The notes under the pieces were generated by a model that made no database searches, was not told where the DNA came from, and was given only the letters and a program-made list of their open reading frames with translations. From positions 1 through 12,178 of the forward strand of contig NZ_JARVCN010000060.1 of the NCBI RefSeq assembly GCF_038442745.1: a DNA stretch of 12,178 bases, in the 5' to 3' direction. This document shows positions 6,196 to 12,178 of the stretch, in pieces; within the stretch, counting starts at the first letter, position 1, and each line of letters begins with the position of its first letter. A program made the translations under genes and the position numbers. The DNA comes from Crocosphaera sp038442745 (lineage in GTDB: Bacteria > Cyanobacteriota > Cyanobacteriia > Cyanobacteriales > Microcystaceae).

Positions 6196-8430
6196 TTAAA
6201 AATTAACACCATTTACTCGATGAATATTGAGAACATCGCTCATGTTGCTAATACTATTGATTAGATAATCTAATTGTTGACGATCGCGGATTTCGATGCG
6301 TAGATTAATAATTGCTGGCTTATTGCGTCCAGTTTTTACCCCTGCGTTGCAGACATTAACATGATGGTTACTGACCCGTAATAAAATATCTTTGAGAACT
6401 CCAACGCGATCGAGAACTTCGATTTGTACATCTACTGGATAAGTAGACACAAAACCTTTATTATCTTGGGTATTCCAGCGCACAGGAATAAATTGTTCCC
6501 CTGAAACATTTTCGATATTAGAGCAATTTTGGGTATGGATAGAAATGCCTCGATTTCCTTTGGTTACCACCCCAATAATAGGTTCTCCGGGCAAAGGTTT
6601 ACAGCATCCTGCAATGTGATAAACCAGTCCTTCTACTCCTAGAATGGGGGACTTATTGGGTTTAGTGGGACAAGAGGGGGAAGGAGATGCACTGGGCAAA
6701 GTGATTGCATGGGGGTCTTCTTTTTGATGGGTTACTGTCACTTCCCTAACTCGGTTTACCACTTGGTTGAGGGTAATACCTCCGTAGCCTAAACCAGCCA
6801 GTAAATCATCTACAGAATGGTAGTTACACTTTTGGGCAACAGTTTGCATCGGTTCGGATTTTAATAAGGCTTCAAAGCCATTTTTACCTAATTCTTTCTC
6901 TAAAATTTCTCGACCTCTGCTCATGTTTTCTTCGCGATGGGATCTCTTATACCATTGACGAATGCGGTTGCGCGCGGTGGGGGTAACTACAAAGTTTAAC
7001 CAATCTAAGCTAGGATGAGAGTTCTTTTGGGTAATAATTTCAACAATGTCACCATTGTTCAAAGGTTGGTCTAAAACAGACCATTTTCCATTAACTCTAG
7101 CCCCCTTCATGTGGTTGCCTACTTCTGTGTGGATACGGTAAGCGAAGTCTACAGGGGTTGCACCTCTCGATAGTGCAATCACGTCTCCATTAGGAGTAAA
7201 AACATAAACGTCGTCATCAAAGAGATTTTCCTTAAGGTTATCGACGTATTCTTGATCGTCTTTAAGATCGTTTTGCCAGTCGAGGAGTTGTCGCAACCAA
7301 GTAAATTTTTCGTCCTCGTCGGATAATTGGCTATGGTCAGATCCGCCAGTTTCTTTGTATTTCCAGTGTGCTGCAATCCCGTATTCCGCAATATGGTGCA
7401 TTTCTAGAGTGCGAATTTGAATCTCTAGGGGACGGCCATTGAGTCCCACTACTGTTGTGTGTAGGGATTGATAACGGTTGGGTTTGGGAAGTCCAATATA
7501 GTCCTTAAAACGCCCCGGCATGGGTTTAAAGATGTCGTGAACCACTGCTAAAGATCGATAGCATTCCTCGTTAGTGTTGACGATGATGCGTAGGGCTGCG
7601 AGATCGTAGATTTCGTGAAACCCTTTGTTTTGACGGCGCATTTTGGAGTAGATACCGTAGAGATGTTTAGGCCTTCCTTGTAACTCGATGACTTGGACAC
7701 CTATCCCATGAAGTCGTTTTTGTAGGATATTTTTGACTGTTTCGATACGGGTTTCTCTATCAATACGCTTTTCTGAGACATGGTTTTGAATCTCTCGATA
7801 ATCTTTTGGATCTAGATACTTAAAAGATAGATCCTCTAGTTCCCATTTGACACGCCAAATTCCTAAACGGTTGGCTAGAGGGGCAAATATTTCTTTGGTT
7901 TCCAGGGCAATGCGTCTTTGTTTATCCGGTCTGAGGGGGTCTAATGTACGCATATTGTGGAGGCGATCGGCTAATTTAACCACAATGACACGAATGTCTC
8001 TGGCCATGGCGAGAAACATTCTTCGGAAGTTTTCTGCTTGTTGTTCTGTTTTATTGGAGAAGTTAAATTTTGAGAGTTTGGTCACCCCTTCCACTAATAA
8101 GGCGACTTCTGGCCCGAATCTCTGTTCTATGTCTTCTACGGTTACTTCTGTATCTTCTACCACATCGTGGAGGAACCCGGCGGCAATCATGGCCTTATCT
8201 CCCCCTAAATCCCTTAATATGCCAGCGACAGCTACTGGATGGGCAATATAAGGTTCTCCTGACTTACGGGTTTGTCCTTCATGAAGCTTATAGGCAAAGT
8301 TAAATGCTTGACAAATTAGGTCTATGTTCTGATTCGTTTTGTCCGACTCGTAGCATAGTAAACACTCGTTCAGCCAGTCCGGGAGGATGAGATTTTGGGT
8401 TTCGGTGTCAGGAAAAGTAACTGCGTTCAT
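6196..8430 (-). CDS. spoT: Bifunctional (p)ppGpp synthetase/hydrolase (Rel/SpoT family)
   Basis: This long RSH enzyme makes and degrades the stringent-response alarmones (p)ppGpp. In 744 residues it has an HD hydrolase domain (about 42-190) with H64, H88-D89, E92-D93 (LHDVVEDT) and D155 (LADRLHNMRT) intact. The synthetase domain (about 250-360) has RFKD (307-310), YQSLHTTV (320-327) and EIQIRT (336-341). A TGS domain (about 405-466), a Cys/His zinc-finger-like domain (C609, C610, H632, C636) and a C-terminal ACT domain (about 664-740) follow. The intact HD site and the RxKD form of the synthetase motif both point to a bifunctional enzyme rather than a RelA-type synthetase, so 'rel' would be an equally valid symbol. 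rnhA lies 120 bp downstream. The gene is divergent from the PatD-like gene, across a 268-bp region rich in repeats. Confidence 0.96.
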   Translation of the reverse strand: MNAVTFPDTETQNLILPDWLNECLLCYESDKTNQNIDLICQAFNFAYKLHEGQTRKSGEPYIAHPVAVAGILRDLGGDKAMIAAGFLHDVVEDTEVTVEDIEQRFGPEVALLVEGVTKLSKFNFSNKTEQQAENFRRMFLAMARDIRVIVVKLADRLHNMRTLDPLRPDKQRRIALETKEIFAPLANRLGIWRVKWELEDLSFKYLDPKDYREIQNHVSEKRIDRETRIETVKNILQKRLHGIGVQVIELQGRPKHLYGIYSKMRRQNKGFHEIYDLAALRIIVNTNEECYRSLAVVHDIFKPMPGRFKDYIGLPKPNRYQSLHTTVVGLNGRPLEIQIRTLEMHHIAEYGIAAHWKYKETGGSDHSQLSDEDEKFTWLRQLLDWQNDLKDDQEYVDNLKENLFDDDVYVFTPNGDVIALSRGATPVDFAYRIHTEVGNHMKGARVNGKWSVLDQPLNNGDIVEIITQKNSHPSLDWLNFVVTPTARNRIRQWYKRSHREENMSRGREILEKELGKNGFEALLKSEPMQTVAQKCNYHSVDDLLAGLGYGGITLNQVVNRVREVTVTHQKEDPHAITLPSASPSPSCPTKPNKSPILGVEGLVYHIAGCCKPLPGEPIIGVVTKGNRGISIHTQNCSNIENVSGEQFIPVRWNTQDNKGFVSTYPVDVQIEVLDRVGVLKDILLRVSNHHVNVCNAGVKTGRNKPAIINLRIEIRDRQQLDYLINSISNMSDVLNIHRVNGVNF

Positions 8431-8540
8431 AGAATAATCAACCTAGGAGTCAGAAGAAGAAGGATGGATATGAAAAATGAGGCCATGGAAACGCTGATGC
8501 TTTCCTGAAGGTGTGATGCGGAAAATTTGAACTGCCTGTT

Positions 8541-8568
8541 ATGGTCAGCTTTACCATGTTTTTACCAT
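8541..8568. promoter_or_regulatory. Inverted and direct ACCAT motifs in the spoT / patD-like divergent region
   Basis: ATGGT (8541-8545) and ACCAT (8553-8557) form a 17-bp interrupted palindrome. TTTACCAT occurs directly at 8550-8557 and 8561-8568, an 11-bp period that would put both copies on one face of the helix. This resembles a regulator-binding array about 110-140 bp upstream of each gene. It does not match the NtcA consensus (GTA-N8-TAC). Confidence 0.3.
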
Positions 8569-8585
8569 CAGCACTGCCCCGACTG

Positions 8586-8608
8586 TTAAAAGAGAGGACA
8601 TCTTTTAA
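8586..8608. promoter_or_regulatory. Perfect 8-bp inverted repeat in the divergent region
   Basis: TTAAAAGA (8586-8593) and TCTTTTAA (8601-8608) are exact inverted repeats around a 7-nt spacer. It could be an operator or a weak hairpin. A 12-bp palindrome, AATATTAATATT, follows at 8655-8666, about 33 bp before the downstream ATG. Confidence 0.3.
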
Positions 8609-8698
8609 TAATTTCAGTTTAAGGACAGATTTAGACTCGTTAAAGTCCCTCAGAAATATTAATATTAATTTACAAATTCTAACTCAATATGGTGTCCT

Positions 8699-9067
8699 AT
8701 GTTACTGAAATTTTATCATCAGTCCTACAAAGAGCTTTTGGTTAAGCTTTTGGGACTGCAAGACCTAGTTATATCTGAGGATATGGACATGATAATGGTT
8801 AAAAGTGCTTACGAGCAGGTGCAAACTATTTTTCAGGCTCAGATTCTGAGTGTGAATCTAGATGAATTAGATTGTAACGCAATCTCATTGGTGCGATCGG
8901 CACAAACAGAACTTTATAAAAATTTAAGACTATTGAGAACTGATCTACTATTTTTAACCTCCTCTCGTCAGACCCAGACTAGAGAAAAACGAGTGGAGAA
9001 GGTACAACAAAAAGTTAAAGAACTAATTGGATATTGTGAGGGGATTATTAATCAATTAGAGCAATAG
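8699..9067 (+). CDS. PatD-like protein (heterocyst-frequency control family)
   Basis: A 122-residue, mostly helical, soluble protein without signal peptide or membrane segment. The pattern YHQSYKELL (6-14), AYEQVQTIFQAQIL (37-50), AQTELYKNLRLLRTDLLFL (68-86), SSRQ (88-91) and a final helix ending KELIGYCEGIINQLEQ matches what I remember of the PatD family. That family is named after an Anabaena gene under NtcA control that tunes heterocyst frequency. Its members also occur in cyanobacteria that make no heterocysts, where the role is unknown. The assignment rests on memory, not on a search. The ATG at 8699 has no clear Shine-Dalgarno sequence. It stands alone on its strand, divergent from relA/spoT and followed by the Rhs region. 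Confidence 0.6.
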   Translation: MLLKFYHQSYKELLVKLLGLQDLVISEDMDMIMVKSAYEQVQTIFQAQILSVNLDELDCNAISLVRSAQTELYKNLRLLRTDLLFLTSSRQTQTREKRVEKVQQKVKELIGYCEGIINQLEQ

Positions 9068-9349
9068 TATTTAGACCTATTCCTTCACTCTCCTAGATGA
9101 AGAAATAAGCAACAAGAAATCCATTTATTATTAATAGTTTATAAATAGGCAATAATTGGTTGTGTTAACTAAGTATCTGTTCCCTGATAAAAAACTTATT
9201 ATCCAACCTATTCACAAATATTTACCTTGGCAATTACAGTAAGCAATCAAAGCTATGAATACATCAAAAATAGAGAGAGATTTAGAGAAATACAGAATAT
9301 ATTTTCTAGATAAATGTCGTTTGAATTTTAATGAGTTTAATTATGATAA
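9068..9349. other. Gene-poor stretch before the Rhs fragment
   Basis: About 280 AT-rich bases between the PatD-like gene and the first Rhs similarity. The only coding signal is the short ORF from 9255. No tRNA, hairpin terminator or clear promoter was seen. Confidence 0.4.
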
Positions 9350-9392
9350 TTTAATAGAACTGAGTACATTTATGATGCAAATGACCAATTAA
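9255..9392 (+). pseudogene. Short ORF running into the Rhs fragment, possible 5' remnant of a displaced gene
   Basis: A 45-codon ORF starts with ATG at 9255 (MNTSKIERDLEKYRIYFLDK...) and stops at 9390-9392. Its last ~10 codons are only an out-of-frame reading of Rhs repeat sequence, which is recognisable in another frame from about 9356. About 33 codons are therefore independent sequence. They are charged and helix-like but unrecognised. At the second Rhs junction (11612) the Rhs core directly follows an immunity gene. By analogy this could be the head of an older immunity gene truncated by cassette insertion. A chance ORF is also possible. Confidence 0.25.
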
Positions 9393-11257
9393 TTGAAATT
9401 ATTTATCCTGAGTTAGCCGATAACCCAGGAATTAACTTTACCAGAACTAATACTTATGATGAACGAGATAGATTAATTACTCAAACTGACCCCACTGGAG
9501 TGTATTTAGACAGTGGAAATACCCTTGAATATAGCTATGATTTAGCAGGAAATCGAACCTCTGTTACTACCCCATCGGGAACCGTTTATTACACCTTCGA
9601 TGAATGGAATCGTTTAAAGACGGTAACAGATGCGGATAATCATCAGACCATTTATGTTTATGATGGGGTTAGTAATTTAATTGAAACCACTTTCTCTAAT
9701 GGAGTTATAGAAACAAGAAATTATGATGAATTAAATCGATTAATTAAGTTAGAGAATAAGTTAGGTGAACAAGTCATTTCTGGTTATGAATATACCTTAG
9801 ATAAAGTTGGTGATCGTCTCAAAGTAGAAGAAGCAGATGGAAGGATTGTTGAGTATGAGTATGATGATTTATATCGATTAATTGAGGAAATTATTACGGA
9901 TTCATCGGATACAGTTAATGATGGAAGAGTAATTGGTTATACTTATGATGCGGTAGGAAATCGGTTAACTAAAGTTGATTCAATTGAGGGAACAACTACT
10001 TACGTTTATAATGCTAATGATTGGTTATTAACTGAAACTAAAGATAATGGGGAAGTTAAAGAATATGAATATGATAATAATGGTAATACGATAAAAACAA
10101 TTGAAGGAACAGCAGAAACGCTTTATGAGTGGGATAAAGAAAATCGATTAGTGTCAGTAACTTTATCTGATGGAACTGAAATCAATTACGAATACGATGT
10201 CAATAATATTAGAACGTCTCAAGAAGCTAATGGGGTCAGAACTGATTATTTAGTTGATAGTAATCAAGCTTATGCTCAAGTTTTAGAGGAATATGTAGAT
10301 GGTGAATTAGAGGTTAGTTATGTTTATGGATTAGATTTGATTTCTCAGGAAAGAAATGATGAGACGACTTTTTATCAAGTAGATGGTTTAGGAAGTGCGA
10401 GAGTTTTAACTAATGAAAATGGTTTAGTTATCAGTAGTTATGATTATGATGCGTTTGGAAATTTAATTAATTCTAATAGTAATATTGACAATAATTATTT
10501 ATTTGCTGGTGAGCAATTTGATGATGATTTAGGAGAATATTATTTAAGGCAAAGATATTACAATCAGGAAGTTGGGAGATTTACTAGACGAGATACTTAT
10601 GAGGGAAGAATTAGTGAACCAATAACGTTGCATAAGTATCTTTATGGTAATGCTAATCCTGTTGTTTATGTAGATTCAACAGGATTATATAGTATAGCTG
10701 AAGCTCAAGCAGCTTCATCAATTGCCAATACCCTTAATGAAATACAATTTAGTTCAGGACAAAATTTCTTCTTTGCTGCTTTAAACAATGAAGAACCTAC
10801 TCCAAGAAGTATAGGTTTAGGCATTCTTTTTGACCTAACTTTATTAACTATTATTCCAGCGGCTGTCCTTGCTATTCCAGTTGCCTATGAAAATGTAGTT
10901 CGGCGTGGTGTTGGCGGTTTAATTAGAAAAAGTGGACTGACTGAGATAGGTGTTTGCGACCAATGTGCTTTTCTTGTTAAGAAAAGTTTAATTAAAGAAG
11001 GAATAAATGGTAGATATATTAGAGTTGAAACATCTGGAACTAGCGGATCATTGGGTCGTATCTGGGATGATGGAACAGAGCAATTGATTGCAACAAATGG
11101 ATATCATGAAGCTAATATTGTTAATATTAATGGAAAAGAAATTGTTTTTGATAACGTTTATCCAGATGGAAAAGAGTTTCAAAAATGGTGGAATGATTTG
11201 TATGTTGATCATACTCCTGATAATAAACCAATTATTGTTAGAGATGAATTATTTTAA
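9350..11257 (+). CDS. Orphan Rhs C-terminal tip with papain-fold toxin domain, 5'-truncated
   Basis: Rhs proteins build a shell of tyrosine-aspartate repeats around a variable C-terminal toxin that poisons neighbouring cells. The open frame runs from 9350 with no ATG; the first usable start is GTG at 9500, giving 585 residues, but Rhs repeats (TEYIYDANDQLIE) already lie upstream of it, so the real N-terminus is missing. YD repeats (YDLAGNRT, YDAVGNRL, YDNNGNT) lead into the conserved core LGEYYLRQRYYNQEVGRFTRRD and a closing VDSTGLY near 391-397, counted from GTG 9500, a variant of the usual DPxGL. Then come a hydrophobic helix (438-463) and a C-terminal domain with CDQCA (C486, C489), GYHEAN (H536) and FDN (D551). 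This pattern fits papain-fold toxin 2 (Tox-PL-2); C489, at the start of a helix, is my preferred nucleophile. The target is unknown. A candidate immunity gene follows after 43 bp. Confidence 0.8.
   Translation, partial: FNRTEYIYDANDQLIEIIYPELADNPGINFTRTNTYDERDRLITQTDPTGVYLDSGNTLEYSYDLAGNRTSVTTPSGTVYYTFDEWNRLKTVTDADNHQTIYVYDGVSNLIETTFSNGVIETRNYDELNRLIKLENKLGEQVISGYEYTLDKVGDRLKVEEADGRIVEYEYDDLYRLIEEIITDSSDTVNDGRVIGYTYDAVGNRLTKVDSIEGTTTYVYNANDWLLTETKDNGEVKEYEYDNNGNTIKTIEGTAETLYEWDKENRLVSVTLSDGTEINYEYDVNNIRTSQEANGVRTDYLVDSNQAYAQVLEEYVDGELEVSYVYGLDLISQERNDETTFYQVDGLGSARVLTNENGLVISSYDYDAFGNLINSNSNIDNNYLFAGEQFDDDLGEYYLRQRYYNQEVGRFTRRDTYEGRISEPITLHKYLYGNANPVVYVDSTGLYSIAEAQAASSIANTLNEIQFSSGQNFFFAALNNEEPTPRSIGLGILFDLTLLTIIPAAVLAIPVAYENVVRRGVGGLIRKSGLTEIGVCDQCAFLVKKSLIKEGINGRYIRVETSGTSGSLGRIWDDGTEQLIATNGYHEANIVNINGKEIVFDNVYPDGKEFQKWWNDLYVDHTPDNKPIIVRDELF
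9964..10470 (+). repeat. Rhs core segment duplicated at 11611-12112 (direct repeat, diverged)
   Basis: The Rhs core coding sequence from LTKVD to the DAFGNLI block recurs in the same orientation about 1.65 kb downstream. The DNA at the 5' limit of the match is nearly the same (TTAACTAA followed by A or G, then GTTGAT). Homologous copies in direct orientation could recombine and delete the intervening toxin C-terminus and immunity gene. Confidence 0.65.
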
Positions 11258-11300
11258 CTTATTAGCTGTATCTTGGTAAATAAACTCATAGAATAATAGC

Positions 11301-11615
11301 ATGGAAAATGATTTTTATACTCTCCTTGAAAACATAAAAAAAAGACCACCTCTTTATTTAGGTTGGTATTCTATTTTTGCTTTTGAATCATTTTATAGTG
11401 GATATTTAAAGGCTAAAGAAATTTCGTCTTTATCTCTAACGGATCAAGAAAAAGAATTTCAAGAATTTCTAATATGGATACAAGAAGATTATTCTTCTGT
11501 AAAGGTTAACCGCTCATGGTCTGTCCTTATGTTTTTATTTTCATCAGATGAAAGAAAAGCTCTTGATAAATTATTTGAGTTATTTGAGCAATATCTTGAA
11601 CAAAAAAATAATTAA
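11301..11615 (+). CDS. Candidate immunity protein for the papain-fold Rhs toxin
   Basis: A 104-residue acidic, soluble protein with no signal peptide. It begins 43 bp after the toxin stop on the same strand, the standard place for a cognate immunity gene. The N-terminal stretch IKKRPPLYLGWYSIFAFESFYSGY, split here at residues 12-20 and 21-35, resembles the 'RP..YLG...l..F..GY' pattern of some small immunity proteins of polymorphic toxin systems. SWSVLMFLFSSDERKALDKLFELFEQYLE (from residue 72) looks like a tryptophan-containing strand or helix followed by a long helix. It would block the toxin in the producing cell, probably by direct binding. Function is inferred from position and general pattern; I did not match it to a numbered Imm family. 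It needs its own promoter if the upstream Rhs fragment is silent, and none is obvious. Confidence 0.65.
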   Translation: MENDFYTLLENIKKRPPLYLGWYSIFAFESFYSGYLKAKEISSLSLTDQEKEFQEFLIWIQEDYSSVKVNRSWSVLMFLFSSDERKALDKLFELFEQYLEQKNN

Positions 11616-12172
11616 CTAAGGTTGATTTAGTAGAAGGAAATACAAGTTATATTGATGATGCTAATGACCGTCTCTTAGAATCGACCATCAATAATACAGT
11701 TACTCATTATCAATATGATGATAATGGTAATCTTATTAGTCAAACAGTTAATGGTCAAACAACTACTTATACTTGGGATCTTCAAAACCGTTTAATTGAA
11801 TCTAAAACAGCTGATGGAGATGTTATAAGTTACGAGTACAATGATAAAAACATCCGTGTTAGTTCGACAGTTAATGGCCTTAAAACCACCTATTTAGTCG
11901 ATAGTAATCGTCCTTATGCTCAAGTTTTAGAAGAGTATGAAGATGATAATTTAAAAGTCCACTATGTACATGGATTAGATTTAATTTCTATTGAGAAAAA
12001 TGAAGAAGTTGCTATCTATTTGGTTGATGGATTAGGTAGCACTCGCACATTAACTGATATAGATGGAAATGTAGTTGCAACCTATGACTATGAAGCTTTT
12101 GGAAATTTGATTGACTCAACTGGTGATGGTATCTTCTCAAAAAGCCAGGGGTCACTCGCTGCGAAAACTTAG
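11612..12172 (+). pseudogene. Second Rhs core fragment, start-less and cut at its 3' end by a mobile element
   Basis: An uninterrupted frame opens at 11612, overlapping the immunity gene's stop codon (11613-11615). It contains no ATG and ends at a TAG at 12170-12172. From its first codons (LTKVD) it aligns with the first Rhs fragment starting at about 9965, and about half of the residues are identical through DYEAFGNLID. Shared blocks include YLVDSN, YAQVLEEY, GLDLIS and VDGLGS. The Rhs reading ends near 12132, where the CTTCTCAAAAAG element end begins; the rest of the core, and any toxin, are missing. It has no ribosome binding site or start and is probably untranslated. It can still serve as a homologous donor or landing site for tip exchange. 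Confidence 0.8.
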
Positions 12173-12178
12173 GCCAAA
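12133..12178 (+). mobile_element. Outward-facing terminus of an IS or MITE family (right edge)
   Basis: CTTCTCAAAAAG (12133-12144) followed by a GGGG run, ACTCGC, GAAA and TTAGG repeats the order of blocks seen at the left edge on the opposite strand. The two copies differ at several positions, so they are either the two ends of one element type or two diverged copies. The insertion breaks the Rhs fragment. No transposase is visible before the window ends. Confidence 0.55.

Noticed and set aside
7847..8303. Long plus-strand ORFs opposite relA/spoT
   Set aside because: They are antisense frames of a clearly conserved Rel/SpoT HD domain and have no recognisable domain of their own.
8521..8698. 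NtcA box upstream of the PatD-like gene
   Set aside because: No GTA-N8-TAC pattern with correct spacing was found.
9165..9173. TTAACTAAG at 9165-9173 matching the Rhs junction at 11612-11620
   Set aside because: Such an AT-rich 8- to 9-mer is expected by chance in 12 kb, and the sequence after it at 9165 is not Rhs-like.

Overview
The window looks like chromosomal DNA of a low-GC cyanobacterium, probably unicellular or colonial. The clues are three full HIP1 octamers (GCGATCGC at 3610-3617, 5169-5176 and 5671-5678), a gpmI-secG pair, a single bifunctional Rel/SpoT, a PatD-like protein, and cyanobacterial-style intergenic repeats (a GTAGGTTGGGT hairpin and CTGATAG heptamers). I cannot name a genus.

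Layout. 1-169: the first ~40 codons of fabD on the minus strand, running into a sequence that looks like the end of a mobile element. 170-602: an AT-rich intergenic region with several palindromes and a ~110-bp MITE-like element. 603-2735 (-): recQ. 2736-3029: divergent control region with an extended -10 promoter for gpmI. 3030-4906 (+): gpmI then secG. 4907-5259: no gene, but a second candidate MITE (4919-5148) carrying a heptamer tandem repeat, then a HIP1-containing terminator-like hairpin. 5260-8430 (-): relA/spoT, rnhA and a small ribbon-helix-helix gene, read in that order. 8431-8698: divergent region with inverted and direct repeats. 8699-9067 (+): PatD-like gene.

9068-12178 is an accessory Rhs toxin region, AT-rich and repetitive. 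A 5'-truncated Rhs core fragment (open from about 9350) ends in a C-terminal domain that I read as a papain-fold toxin of the Tox-PL-2 type, with Cys, His and Asp candidates in place. A 104-codon candidate immunity gene follows. Right at that gene's stop codon a second, start-less Rhs core fragment begins. It is homologous to the middle of the first and is cut off near the right edge. This is the pattern expected when Rhs C-terminal tip cassettes are exchanged by recombination and leave orphan toxin/immunity modules.

The two window edges match each other. The 12-mer CTTCTCAAAAAG, followed by similar G-rich sequence, faces outward at both ends: in fabD on the left and in the second Rhs fragment on the right. 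Copies of one mobile-element family probably bound this segment, and it may be a whole contig that ends in repeats. The housekeeping genes appear intact apart from fabD, and an interrupted fabD is surprising because the gene is normally essential.
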